A DNA stretch of 64,000 bases from Sporopachydermia quercuum (Eukaryota > Ascomycota > Sporopachydermiomycetes > Sporopachydermiales > Sporopachydermiaceae). The stretch spans positions 1 to 64,000 of the forward strand of contig BCGN01000012.1 in assembly GCA_001599295.1 (NCBI GenBank), read 5' to 3'. The translations under genes and the position numbers were made by a program. Shown here in pieces: positions 42,178 to 53,200 of this stretch. Every line of letters begins with the position of its first letter. Positions within the stretch are counted from its first letter, which is position 1. Below the pieces are notes generated by a model. That model made no database searches, was not told the DNA's origin, and saw nothing but the letters and a program-made list of their open reading frames with translations.

Positions 42178-43875
42178 ATCAATGAGTTAACTGTAAAAGT
42201 AAATTAAACTACGTCTTTCATATTGAATTCTTTGATTGCCAACTAGAAGCTTCTCTCCTCATACAATGGCCGATTAGAAAACAGCTAAAGTACGTTCCAC
42301 TTGTAANATGATAATCTGAAAACGAACTACTCTATAGAATCACAGACCAGATAGTAATAACTTCTAACTCTGTATTACGTTAATGAGCACCAGACAAGAT
42401 GTTATGAGTCCTAAACAGAGGAATCCATCATAAATCTTCAAGCAAATACACAAAATTAATTTTTAAAATAGGAGACTAACTAGTAGCTGGTGCGTGAAAG
42501 ACTTTAGCAGGTACAGATTTGCAATTGAGTGTTCTACAGTGAAAAAAATGCCCTGGATTGTGAGGGGGTGTAGTGATTCATCATTTTCCTTTTATCACCA
42601 CTTGTTGAAATATTTAGAATCAGCTCATATGGTGGTGCACAATAAGAACACTCTCAGTATTCCCTGAATATACGAAGAAAAATATACATATTTATGGCAA
42701 ACTGAAGCTCATTAGGTAACAAAAGATAGCATCATAGAACTGTGGGCTAAGCACTCGTATGACCAAAAGCGTCAGAACAACTTGAATGAACTAACGGTTT
42801 TATTTAAAAATAATNACTACTGGCATTTCAAGACNGAGAAGTAGAAAAAAAAACAATAAGGATATTGCACAAGTTTGTAAAGTATCTAGAAGTTTACTCA
42901 AAAGTGATATAATTGATTATATCGAAGTCCACGTGAAGAAGTTGTTATATCTCACAATTGACAACGTGACTCAACTATTCAATTCTGAATGAACCAGAAC
43001 CCGAGGTCTATATAAACAAGAAACATTAATAAATAGCGTTGCACTTAGAGTTAAATTTGACGTCAAACACCTTTTCAGGCAATTTGGGGTGCATATCAGA
43101 TATGATTATGGTTTAGACGGGAAGCATGAAAGTTGTATATTTCTGAATCTTAGACATAACTCTAAAACAACTAAACTTCTGTTCCAAAGCCTCCTATTTG
43201 GCTTAATAAGCAGGAGGCCTTCGAACAGAAGTCGAAAATAGAGTTCCTGAGAACTTTTGAAATATGCANTTCTAACTGTTCCAACCAATGCTATCATTCT
43301 CTAGTTCTCATCTTAGTAAGAAATATTGTGGAACATCCTTTTTTTAATGAGATACTATATATACTACAGGTCACATATACTCATTTTTCTCGTACCTACA
43401 TGAGCTGAATTAAAGTTTCATCTGTTGCTTTCCGACAACAACTCAACTCGAACTTAGTCTTTCTCTACTTTTGTGGAAATTTCACTCTCCAATAAAATCT
43501 CTTTCTCTTCAGCCAAATGCCAGATTGAAGTTCTATACTCAATGCATTAAACATCCGCAGTGAACTTTATAACCGAAATTGACTATGGATAGNTGTCTGA
43601 AATCCTAAATAAGATTGAATTATTAGCTGGGAAATGGTATACGCTAAAGCTTAACCCAAACTTTATTTACTCTCATCGAATTTTAGCCAGCCAAAGTATC
43701 AAGAACGAGATTTACTACGATCTATTTACTACATTCCTGAGTATTGACAGCCAATATTCAGTAGTGTTCAGGAAACTCATCTCCCTAACTCCTAAGTATA
43801 ACTTCCAGCGTATCTAACCAAAGATTATCTCTGAACCTTTCTATAGGGTCTAAGTCTAAATAATATAGTTGAAGC

Positions 43876-44973
43876 TTACAAATCTTCGTGTCTTTCAATG
43901 AATTCATCCGTTGCATCAACAAACTCTTTCGGCTTTTCACTTACAATCCAATGTCCACAGTCAAAGTCTCGAATTTCGAATGAAGGAAAGAAAGACCCAA
44001 TAACGGGGAGCGCTTCATCAGCAACATAGTGACTTTGAGAGCCTCTCATAAAACAACTTGGCCCATAAAACCGGCTCTTGGAACTATCGAAAGGAAAGGA
44101 TGCTATATGATCCAAAGCCTTACTTAATATTTTCAAGGGAATTCTAAATTTATAATCCATCTTATTGGATCCATCATCTCTTTTAATACGCTTCAAATTT
44201 GTCAGGATAAACTGTTGAATTGTTAAGTTGGGCTCAACTTCGTTCAAAATCTTGTAAGCTTCTTTGGAAGATTTCACACCTACTCTTTCAATTTTCTCCA
44301 TAGCCCGCATATACCTTGGGAAGTTTGATGATAAGCTTGCGTCGATAGGGGCATTATCTACGGAAAATACGTATTTAATGAGTTTAGGTTGTCTTAATGC
44401 TGCTCCCATTACCGTTTTGGCGCCCATTGAATGCCCAATAGCAACAACGNTATTTTCAGGACCTTCTCTTTTGAGCTTTTCAATCTCATCACCTTGGAAT
44501 TCGTTCCATTCTTTCTCACAGTCTTTCTGAACAACCTTTTTGATAAAATGCTCAACATCAGCCGCCAAAGCTGGATAGTCATGACGTGATATATGTGGAC
44601 TATCACCATGATTCCTTAGATCTAAACAATAAACATGCCTATTCAACCTATTACTAAGTATCTTACTCACTGTTCTGTTGTTCATTTTCGACCCAAACAA
44701 ACCATGTAACATAAGAATTGGGGTTCCCAATATTGTCTTCTTCGAGTCAAATCTGTCAGGCTCGTGCCTCTCGTAAGCTAAATCAACAACTGGGATATCT
44801 AGTGAGTAAGGATCAGAGTCAGCCCATAACCATTCATCTTCCTTGGTAGATCTGAGATTGTTACTGTACATCCTTATACTCACATGGTTGAACATTGGCG
44901 CAGTTTTATGCGAATTGTTGGCACCCAGCCTTAAACATGCTCTGGTTGTATTATGCAATAACTGGATTGTCAT
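43876..44973 (-). CDS. IMO32: Mitochondrial alpha/beta hydrolase, Imo32 family
   Basis: A 365-residue hydrolase. The ATG at 44973 (MTIQLLHNTTRACLRLGANN) gives a basic, Ser/Thr/Arg-rich presequence suited to mitochondria; the nine upstream in-frame codons lack an ATG. The alpha/beta-hydrolase core shows the oxyanion segment LHGLFGSK, LDLRNHGDSP, nucleophile elbow GHSMGAKTVMG, the acid in SVDNAPID and His in FDCGHWIVSEKP. The DLRNHGDS and GHSMGAK motifs place it with yeast Imo32 and its relative, the ethanol acetyltransferase Eat1 (acyl ester or thioester chemistry). Imo32 is more likely by overall resemblance, but an ester-synthase role is not excluded. One N lies near 44450. Confidence 0.88.
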   Translation of the reverse strand: MTIQLLHNTTRACLRLGANNSHKTAPMFNHVSIRMYSNNLRSTKEDEWLWADSDPYSLDIPVVDLAYERHEPDRFDSKKTILGTPILMLHGLFGSKMNNRTVSKILSNRLNRHVYCLDLRNHGDSPHISRHDYPALAADVEHFIKKVVQKDCEKEWNEFQGDEIEKLKREGPENXVVAIGHSMGAKTVMGAALRQPKLIKYVFSVDNAPIDASLSSNFPRYMRAMEKIERVGVKSSKEAYKILNEVEPNLTIQQFILTNLKRIKRDDGSNKMDYKFRIPLKILSKALDHIASFPFDSSKSRFYGPSCFMRGSQSHYVADEALPVIGSFFPSFEIRDFDCGHWIVSEKPKEFVDATDEFIERHEDL

Positions 44974-45911
44974 TTTAATTGATTGATGGATAATGACTAA
45001 TGTTTGCAATTATTTTGTCTCTATTAGTATGGTGGAATCCTATCGGTGAACGCACAGTCAAAGTATTACGTGGAACTAAGAATGAACGCATAAACTAGTA
45101 AAAGAAGTAAACAGTATGTTGATTTATTGAACTCCAACAAGAAAAAAAATAAACACTTAATTTTAGTTGTGGAACTGTAGCAAAAACACTACATGATATT
45201 TCACTAAATTAACAATTAAGTAGTTCTACGATCAATTTCTTCGACAAAACAGCTCTCAACTCTCAGTTATTCCTGCCATACCGGAAACCATAATGTGCCT
45301 GCTCTTGGGCATATCTCGGAAAAGATAATACATTTCAACATTTTGCTCAGTATCGTTTCCGAACTATCCATCATTATTTTATATATCTTTAGTCAATTCA
45401 ATTTTCAATAACGATAGTATTAATTGCTATGAGATTAAATCGAAAGAATAAGAAATTGAAAGAAGAAGCAGCTTTTCAGAGAGAACTCAGTTTTAGTAGA
45501 ATATTTTGTATGTTTCATCGATAGCTACCAGCAAATAGCGCGAACTTCAACTTGTCGATCTTACTTTGATAGACACATTTTAACCATGTTTGGAACCCAG
45601 AAGCTTCACATTCTATGATGGAATAAACAGATCCCAGAGCATTCCTAGGTTGAGCGAATATTGAAACAGGATACTGAAAGTCTGTTGGTGACGGGTTATA
45701 GGTTGAGCGTGAATCAGAGGCCATAGATACTGGCCGGGGACAAGAAAAATCATCAGCCCTGCTGTGCACCAGGGTACTAAATGGTTTGATATTGATGCAA
45801 GTGTTGGTGCTACTTTGGCGGTCTGTACTATCAATTTTGCTAATTCTGAACAAGGAAGGGTTAGTTTATGTAATCAACACTGAAATCAACTGTTATACGA
45901 CATTGGTAAGG
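44974..45911. other. Intergenic region with a possible extra exon
   Basis: Promoter side of IMO32. Minus-strand 45845..45515 is open in one frame and protein-like. It could be a second exon of the gene upstream (45912-46844), as discussed under findings. The rest is AT-rich without features. Confidence 0.4.
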
Positions 45912-46844
45912 TTACTGTTTGTTCTCATCATTTACAGAGTTTCCGCGATTTGTTATTTTGCTATATAGAATTCCAACAGCCCGTGTAAATTTCTTGAGAA
46001 AAAGTAAAGGATACTGCAAGAGTGATCTATTTTGACTTGCTGGCTTTTTCTCGTCGTTATTAGGTCTTGCGATCGTTTCAATAGTCCTAGCACCATGTAT
46101 TGATACTTCATTCTTATTACTATTATCATGTTGTTTTTCACTAATTGAAGCCGTTGATTTGCTGATTTCACTGCTAGAAATTTTATTTTTGCACAGTTTT
46201 CTTTTATCATCTTTATTGAAAAAGAAGCTCAAAGAAGTTTCTGATCCTTGTACTGGTTCAATTTCTTCCTTTTCAATGCTTCCCTCTTTGATTTTGATCC
46301 CTGTTGTCTTTGGAACCATTCCATTATTTCTTTCGCCAATGAATTCCTCTTTCGTTTCACCATGATCTTTTCCCTCTTTGCCACTCGATTCTTGTTCTTT
46401 ACACTCCTCATCACTGAAAGATTGAAATAAACTAATTAGTTCACTTTTTCCTGTTGACAGGAAGTCTGTACTCCTCACAAGGCTTCTGTTGTAGGTTTTT
46501 TTTGGAATCTTCAAAAGAATTAGATGTTGATTATGAACACCATTGTTCCGTACGAACAGCCCTCGTTGTTCAGGCACAACTCTTATCACCGTTTGATTTG
46601 TATCAGGAGTAACAATTTCTTTTTGTTGATCCTGCAGATCCTGTTGATGGTTATTCAACTTGTGTTTCTTTATATCATTGAGCTCATAACACCCACCGTG
46701 ATACTCTCTGTTCCTTTTCCTACTATCGGATTTGTTAGCGATACCTCTGTTCTCTTCTACGTTCCCATCACATACTATAACTGAACCACTCTTCTTAAAG
46801 GTCTTTCTTGTATAACTATTCTTACTACCAATTGTAGTAAACAT
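45912..46844 (-). CDS. Unrecognised basic/acidic low-complexity protein
   Basis: A 310-residue frame starting at ATG 46844 (MFTTIGSKNSYTRKTFKKSG); the seven codons before it lack an ATG. No family was recognised. Visible features: a Lys/Arg/Asn-rich N-terminus with nuclear-localisation-like SRKRNREY and IKKHKLNN; a more ordered segment (~75-135) with RVVPEQRGLFVRNN and LILLKIPKKTYNRSLVRSTD; then a Glu/Lys/Gly-rich stretch, and a hydrophobic-basic end LLFLKKFTRAVGILYSK. Length, composition and lack of simple repeats argue for a real gene. The last codons may be spliced to another exon, because CA|GTAACC at the stop is in phase with a downstream open exon. Confidence 0.6.
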   Translation of the reverse strand: MFTTIGSKNSYTRKTFKKSGSVIVCDGNVEENRGIANKSDSRKRNREYHGGCYELNDIKKHKLNNHQQDLQDQQKEIVTPDTNQTVIRVVPEQRGLFVRNNGVHNQHLILLKIPKKTYNRSLVRSTDFLSTGKSELISLFQSFSDEECKEQESSGKEGKDHGETKEEFIGERNNGMVPKTTGIKIKEGSIEKEEIEPVQGSETSLSFFFNKDDKRKLCKNKISSSEISKSTASISEKQHDNSNKNEVSIHGARTIETIARPNNDEKKPASQNRSLLQYPLLFLKKFTRAVGILYSKITNRGNSVNDENKQ

Positions 46845-48030
46845 ATTTGGAATAATGTTAAGCAAATTATCAAAGCAATCATATGATCAAGCACTGCTAG
46901 AAACCTATTGTTGAATCATTCAGTTTTCTNGTTATTTCAGCATCACCTAATAGAGGATGTTCCATAATGTCAGTTAAGATATCAACACTTGGCCGAGTAT
47001 TTAATAGCTCTATCAGTCAATATTACACCTCTTTCAAGGTATATCAATTGATGTTGGTAGCAGCAAAAGGAGCAAAAACACAGAGAATAATAAGAATACA
47101 CAAATAGCTGAATCAATTTGTTCAAGTAAGGTTTATATTTTATGCAGCGTTTCTAAACTGTGGAAGTTTATTAAGGAAGTTTAAAACCATGGTGAAGAAT
47201 GAAAAAGAAGGACAAGAAATGTCACAAGACAATGACAGTTTGTTTCTAGCGTATTAAGAAAGATGAATAACNAGATGCTAATGAGGTTTATACCGATAAT
47301 CTTGAACACCTTCATTTAGCAATCTTTCAAAAATAATGCAAATAAAAACAGAACTTTTGCACTTGCTAATTGATGAAGTATTCTATAAAATTTANAGATT
47401 AGTTAGTCTTAAACTCTATCTTCTTGAAGTAAACCTTAATTTTGTTATATAATCAAACTCACCAAGATAGCAATTTTCCTCATTATTACTTCTGAAATAT
47501 ACTAAAAAAGGCTAAACAACAATCAGACAAACAGTTTATTGTTAAAATGATCTATTTCTGTTAAAATTTTGTTCAAAGAATTTTTTTTTCCGTATTCTGT
47601 CCCACGAAACATTTATCTTATATGTCATTTTCTCTCTAATCACAATCTCCAATCAATAGTCTCCCGATGAAGTAGAAGACAGTTCACATTCCTAAACAAT
47701 AATAGAACTCCCGTATTTAGACACCGTGAAATTCCGGAGACTATCCCCATATCTCCTCCTTTTTGAAATTTTTTATTATCTCTTTTGTATTTTGTTCGAG
47801 AAAGACCAGTCTTTCTAATTCAAATGACAATCAACCAAGCCATGGAGTAGTAGTTCAGATATTTATNTTTTTGAATGTTTATCAAATCAATAGCGGATCG
47901 TTAACTAATGGGTAAATTTTTACATGTTTTTTATTTACGTTTCCCGGACATTTCTTCTTTCTTCCATTTAGCTTCTTCTATATCACAATCCACTCATAGG
48001 TCCTAATCTGCAAACAGATAATTGTTTTGC
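46845..48030. other. Intergenic region (divergent, unknown gene / MTO1)
   Basis: About 1.2 kb of AT-rich DNA with a T10 run near 47580 and two to three Ns. It contains the promoters of both flanking genes. No RNA gene or extra exon was recognised. Confidence 0.5.
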
Positions 48031-50217
48031 ATGACTAATATCACTATGAACAGATTTATACGAGCAAACTCTCAGTTGATCCCAACTGTTAAAAAGGTGA
48101 ATAGAAACAATCAACTATTCATTACTCAACAGAAAAGGTCAATAGCTCTTAATGCTGAACTGAAAGCCTTTCTTGATCCACTGCCGAAACACGATGTAGT
48201 AATTATTGGTGGTGGCCATGCTGGTTGTGAAGCTTCTACAGCTGCTGCAAGAACGGGAGCCAAATCGATGCTTATTACCCAAAAAATTGAATCTATAGGG
48301 ACGTGTTCTTGTAATCCNAGTTTTGGAGGGGTTGGGAAAGGTACTTTAGTTAAAGAAGTTGATGCTATGGATGGTGTGTCAGGGAAAGTTGCCGATAAAG
48401 CAGGAATTCAGTTCAAAATCCTTAATTCTTCTCGAGGTCCAGCCGTATGGGGACCTAGAGCTCAAATAGACAGAAAAATATATAAAGCTGAGATGCAAAA
48501 GACGTTACTAAATTACCCTGGTCTTGAAATTAAAGAAGCTGCTGTTAAGGATATAATCATAAACTTAGATACTAGCAGCTTAACTAATGACGATCCAGTA
48601 CTATCAAATTATTCTACTAGGCTACATGGGAATGTAGAAGGTTTAATACTTGAATCAGGAGAAATTGTCAAAACAAATAATGTAGTGGTGACCACTGGTA
48701 CATTTCTTGGTGGCGAAATTCACATTGGCATGACGGCTTATCCATCAGGAAGGATTGGTGAGAATGCAACTTTTGGTCTGAGTGAAACATTCAAAACTGC
48801 TGGTTTCAGAGTAGGAAGACTGAAAACCGGTACTCCACCAAGATTGTCTCATAATAGCATCGATTACTCTAAATTGAATCCTGAACCTGGCGATGTGATT
48901 CCAACTCCTTTCAGTTTTATGAATGAGGAGGTCGCAATACAGGATCAAGTGCTATGTCATACTACCTTTACCAATGCTGAGACTCATAAAATCATCAGAG
49001 ACAACTTGCATACTACATTACATATAAGAGAATCAGTAAGGGGACCCCGCTATTGTCCATCTATTGAAAGCAAAGTCATACGTTTCCCTCAGAAGGGGTC
49101 TCATAGAATATGGCTTGAACCTGAAGGCCTTGATACTGACGTGGTGTATCCTAATGGTATTTCTGTCACATTGCCTGCAGAGACTCAAAAAAAAATGCTA
49201 CAAACAATCAGCGGCTTGGAAACTGTTGAAATGCTTCAACCAGGTTACGGGGTTGAATACGATTATGTAGATCCTCGTGAGCTTAGAGCGTCATTTGAAA
49301 CTAAGCTGGTGAATGGTTTATTTTTAGCTGGCCAAATCAATGGTACAACTGGTTATGAAGAAGCAGCAGCTCAAGGCTGCGTTGCTGGTATCAATGCCGG
49401 TTTGAACAGTTTAGATAAACCTCCATTGATATTAAAACGCAGTGACGCTTTTATTGGTACTCTCATTGACGATCTTATTACTAAAGGTGTCGATGANCCT
49501 TATAGAATGTTTACTTCCCGTTCAGAATTTCGAATTAGTGTCCGAGCTGATAATGCCGATTTACGTTTAACGGAACTTGCCAGAAGTGTGGGTGCTGTTT
49601 CTGATGAACGTTGGGAGAGATATTTACACGATAAACAGCTTTATGAAACAGGAATCGAAATTCTAGGCAATTTCTCAATGAGTCTGACCAAATGGAATAG
49701 AGTCATGTATGGCATAGATAGAGCAAGCAGTGAAGTCAATACTGGCCTTCAAAGATTGCTCGATAACTCAGTAGCAATTCAAGATCTCATCAAGTATTTA
49801 CCTGCTGATGAAAGGGTTTATGGCAATAGCAATAAGGGAAATGCTATTAACGCCTATGAGTTTTTCAAAGCTTTGCCAAAACGAATTATACAGAAAATTG
49901 ACGTTGAGGCCAAATATGCTAAGTATATTACAGCTGAAAAGAGACAAGTAAGACTTCTTCATAATGATGAGGAATTGAAATTACCTAGAGATTTCGATTA
50001 TAGATCTATTGGTACTTTATCTAATGAAGAGATTTCACGTTTAACCGAGGTACAACCAGAAACAATTGGACAAGCAAAAAGGATTCAAGGGATTACTCCC
50101 GGTACTGTTATTTCTTTGTATAAGCTGATAAAGAATGGTAGGAAAAATAATGTGTATCCTAAGATTGGGGGATTAGAACTAGGAGCACAACAACAGGAAC
50201 AGCAACCGGAACAGTAA
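48031..50217 (+). CDS. MTO1: Mitochondrial tRNA-modifying enzyme Mto1 (GidA/MnmG family)
   Basis: About 728 residues from the ATG at 48031; a second in-frame ATG at 48046 is also possible. With Mss1 it installs the carboxymethylaminomethyl group on wobble uridine of mitochondrial tRNAs. After a mitochondrial presequence come the FAD-binding [20 protein letters not shown] (~60), [88 protein letters not shown] and the C-terminal GidA domain with [19 protein letters not shown]. The tail is Gln/Glu-rich. Convergent with CENP-T. Ns fall in two codons, one reading Pro in CNPSFGG. Confidence 0.97.
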   Translation: MTNITMNRFIRANSQLIPTVKKVNRNNQLFITQQKRSIALNAELKAFLDPLPKHDVVIIGGGHAGCEASTAAARTGAKSMLITQKIESIGTCSCNXSFGGVGKGTLVKEVDAMDGVSGKVADKAGIQFKILNSSRGPAVWGPRAQIDRKIYKAEMQKTLLNYPGLEIKEAAVKDIIINLDTSSLTNDDPVLSNYSTRLHGNVEGLILESGEIVKTNNVVVTTGTFLGGEIHIGMTAYPSGRIGENATFGLSETFKTAGFRVGRLKTGTPPRLSHNSIDYSKLNPEPGDVIPTPFSFMNEEVAIQDQVLCHTTFTNAETHKIIRDNLHTTLHIRESVRGPRYCPSIESKVIRFPQKGSHRIWLEPEGLDTDVVYPNGISVTLPAETQKKMLQTISGLETVEMLQPGYGVEYDYVDPRELRASFETKLVNGLFLAGQINGTTGYEEAAAQGCVAGINAGLNSLDKPPLILKRSDAFIGTLIDDLITKGVDXPYRMFTSRSEFRISVRADNADLRLTELARSVGAVSDERWERYLHDKQLYETGIEILGNFSMSLTKWNRVMYGIDRASSEVNTGLQRLLDNSVAIQDLIKYLPADERVYGNSNKGNAINAYEFFKALPKRIIQKIDVEAKYAKYITAEKRQVRLLHNDEELKLPRDFDYRSIGTLSNEEISRLTEVQPETIGQAKRIQGITPGTVISLYKLIKNGRKNNVYPKIGGLELGAQQQEQQPEQ

Positions 50218-50619
50218 CATATTTGATTGTATATGNGATGAATTAGAAGTTAGTGTAGGCTAATGCGGTGTTAGGGAGTTGAAAGAAAGAACTTCTGTAT
50301 GTATATAGATGAATAGGATTATTATTTATGTGATTATAGTAGTAGTAGTAGTAGTAGTAGTGGTAGTTTATGGAACCATTTGCAGTATTCATTTATAACG
50401 AACACACATCAACTCTTCTCTACTAATTCCTCCTTTCATACTAATAGAAACAAGAAAACAATCATTAATATAATACAACGGTAAACACCTTAATATAAAT
50501 ACACATTATAATCCCATTTCACATCTACCAAATGAAACAAAGCATGCTTCTATTCTTCACTCCTTTACTCCTTCAATATAATACAATATGAATATGAATA
50601 TGATTGTATATTCATTGTA
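50218..50619. other. Convergent 3' region MTO1 / CENP-T
   Basis: About 400 bp shared by two converging 3' ends, including an (AGT)x8 microsatellite at 50338-50361. Nothing else was seen. Confidence 0.6.
50338..50361. repeat. (AGT)x8 microsatellite
   Basis: Eight uninterrupted AGT units, followed by one variant GGT-like unit, in the MTO1 3' flank. Confidence 0.9.
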
Positions 50620-52414
50620 CTATAGAGTAAAAATCCGCTCTTCATTCTTCCTCTGATCATCATTATCACTACTATTAACATCATCAACATTGTCATCAGA
50701 CGATTGAAACCATTCATTAACTGATTCTTCGCTATCACTATCACTTTCACTTTCACTGCTAATCTTATTTTTATTCTTGCGCTTATTTGACTTAATTGTT
50801 CTTTTCTTCTTAAATCTCTTAGCATCAAGCTTGTCAAACACTTTTTCTAACTCCTTTATACCTTCCATTGGCATTAAATTTCTTGCCAGTTGAAATATCC
50901 TTGCTGAGGCATCTTCATCCGTTATCACTTTTTGTCGATGCATTAATAACATCACATCAGTGACATCAATAGTTTTCTTTCCAGCATGATCGGCATACGA
51001 TTCAAGATCTTTTGCTTGCCGTTGAAAGAATCGTTCACTAACATTCTGAATCTCACGAATAGTTTCCTTCGAAATACTTGAATATTGTCTAGGTAGTATT
51101 TGATGTACAAGCTTTTTCACCACTGACCTGTTTAAAGCTGTAGGATATTCAGATGTATCAACTGGAGTATTTGTAGTGATGCTGGCATTGAAATTATTAG
51201 TTGTAACGTCAGTAGAAATAGATGCATCATGGATAGCTGATTGTTTAGCTGGACCATTAGCAAATGGCTCATTTCTTTCATTATTATAACCATTGTCGTC
51301 GTCAAGCTCATTTCCTAGAGTGTATTCATATGGAACGTTTTGATTTTCTCCATCACCAAGAAATAGCCCATCGTCAAGCCTTATAACTAATCCACTACTA
51401 TCAGCAAAGGAATTTGGAGCTGCGGAGAAATCCATATTATCTAAATCATCATCAGTCATAATAGCCTCAGGAGCAGCAACATCAAGAAAAAGTTCACTAT
51501 CANTATTATGTCCAATAGTGCTCAGTCTTCCTGTAGCAGTATCACGGAAGAACTCTATATCATTTGGTACAGTTGTAGTCACTATATCCTTCGAAACAGG
51601 AGTAACCTCTTTATCTATAAGGTTTCTTTCTACTATCGTCTCTTCTTCCTGTATCGCTTCTTCTTCCATCGTAACATCTACGTCGACTTGTTGCCTATTT
51701 TCTACTATTTTCTCGCTTTCTTGTGTTACACTACTAGTTAATTTATTATGTAACTTCATTAACGTTTCAGCTTCAGTATTGATTCTCTTCCTTTGGCTTT
51801 CNAACTCTTCTTTATCTTCATTTTCGCGTTTCTCATTCACAAGCATTCGGCTCAACAACCTCAAGTCATCGCGTGGCGTTATTTCAACATTCTGTTTGGT
51901 TTTCCTGCTTGGTGTGTTAGCTTGTGACGTTGCTATTATAGCATGTGGAGTTGTGGGCACATAATTTCTATTACGATTGATGGATTTTAATCTGCTTCCC
52001 GGAGTTGATAAATGCGTATTTGGGGTTTTTGGAGTTGTAGCTGAGTAATTCGGTGTTCCTCTTACTGGAGTGCGAGTAATTGCATTATCATTTGACTTCG
52101 TCTGTTCAGGTGTCATGATAGTGTCCGTGTTACCATCGTCACCATTGCGAGGAGTAGATTCTTCATTATTTATCGAATTTGCAGTCTAATTTGTTTTCAA
52201 AAACCCGTTAGTAAGAGAACTCAGCAAATAATTTCAAGCCTTTATGCCAAAATCAACACACTTTTTCCTGGTCTTTATCTGCTATATCTTCTATGTTGTC
52301 ATCAATAGTATCTGGTGGGTTACGTGTCGTTGTATCAAGGGCATTTCCATCTGACGACTGTATTAATGGCTGGTCACCAGAGGAAGCTTCACCCGGTTTT
52401 CGAGATCTCAGCAT
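50620..52414 (-). CDS. CNN1: Kinetochore histone-fold protein CENP-T (Cnn1), two exons
   Basis: Exon 1 is 52414..52262 and exon 2 is 52185..50620, about 572 residues. The 76-nt intron begins GTGTGT, has TACTAAC at 52213..52207 and ends TTAG; the join is phase 0 (DKDQEK|TANSINNEE). The N-terminal third is disordered and rich in Thr-Pro sites (TRTPVRGTP, TTPKTP, NTPSRK), as in CENP-T arms that recruit Ndc80 or Mis12. An acidic middle precedes the C-terminal histone fold (~404-490: LNRSVVKKLVHQILPRQYS, KKTIDVTDVMLLMHRQKVI, ARIFQLARNLMP), which normally pairs with CENP-W. A Lys-rich patch and an acidic Ser/Asp end follow. Without exon 1 the protein would start at an internal Met. Divergent from ECO1. 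Confidence 0.85.
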
Positions 52415-53200
52415 TTTTCTACCATAATTTCCTTTTTCTATAGATGGATTTGGGAAGCTCTGGTCTAGAGATTACCTTTAATGATAAATAATTGTTCGAT
52501 AAATGGTTTAGATTATTTTGATGGTTGTGGTATTCATGAGCTGAAAAATAAAGTTATAAGGGTATGCATGATACAAGCAAAGAGCGAAAAGGCCGCAGTA
52601 TTACTGCATATCTTCAATAAAANCAGAAAGGCAACATGATGATACACAGGTTATTTTATGGATGAAGTAATGAAATCTAAGCTCCAAATATGGATACTAN
52701 TTACTATCACATAAGTAATCTAAAATTACTAAAATATTATTATTATCTGCTCAGAATTATAATTTCCACAACATTGGGCATCAAGTACACTTATATTCTA
52801 TGCATTAACTACATATTTATATATTCAATACGAAACCCTAAAAGTAATTACCTGAATAGGAAAAGTAAATCTAACAAAGTTTACATGTTCATACAAACTG
52901 AAAAAAATCACCAGGAAACGCGCTCGGACGCGTTCTCTTCTCATCTGTCCTATCGATTCACCATCTATCTATCAATTGCCTCTTAACCATATACTCACAC
53001 TAGAAGGACTTTATCATTTTCTCTTTCTATTCTACATCCTATATAGAATTTTCCATACCTATCTCTCCCTTATCATAAGCGCTTTCAGCAATGATGGTTT
53101 TGAACCGTCTTATTTTAACACTTTTTGAACTCTTAAATGTCAATCGATCACGTTTAAACCTAAATCTACAACAATACTAAGCAAGAATTCACTATTCATC
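52415..53200. other. Divergent promoter region CENP-T / ECO1
   Basis: 786 bp between two divergent cell-cycle-related genes. The key element is the paired ACGCG motif at 52917-52934. The rest is AT-rich with a C/T-rich run near ECO1 (52930-53070). No coding exon was seen. Confidence 0.6.
52917..52934. promoter_or_regulatory. MCB-like inverted ACGCG pair
   Basis: AACGCG (52917-52922) and CGCGTT (52929-52934) form an inverted repeat around CTCGGA. The second half includes a perfect MluI cell-cycle box ACGCGT (52928-52933). It lies about 270 bp upstream of ECO1 and about 500 bp upstream of CENP-T. MBF-type factors bind such boxes in G1/S genes. Confidence 0.55.

Larger units (their letters stand above)
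37437..43875. other. 6.4-kb region without recognisable genes
   Basis: The largest gap in the window. Minus-strand open frames near 37612-38060, and scattered ones elsewhere of 60-90 codons, are within chance for this base composition and show no family motifs. A TACTAAC at 37600-37606 on the plus strand has no matching exons. Small structures are a hairpin with duplicated 3' arm (41465-41503), long T runs near 41650-41700 and GGGGATTT repeats (42154-42177). No tRNA, rRNA, snRNA, LTR or transposase was seen. Confidence 0.5.

Noticed and set aside
42165-42185. Possible tRNA B-box (GGTTCGATC)
   Set aside because: The flanking bases cannot form a T-stem and no A-box or acceptor stem is present upstream.
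20892-43875. LTR elements, DNA transposons or other mobile DNA in the large gaps
   Set aside because: No terminal repeats, integrase, reverse transcriptase or transposase-like frames were seen; the gaps look like single-copy AT-rich DNA.
45613-45834. A 73-codon hydrophobic frame overlapping the possible second exon
   Set aside because: It resembled a small membrane carrier at first, but no conserved carrier motif is present and the overlapping frame fits splicing phase better.
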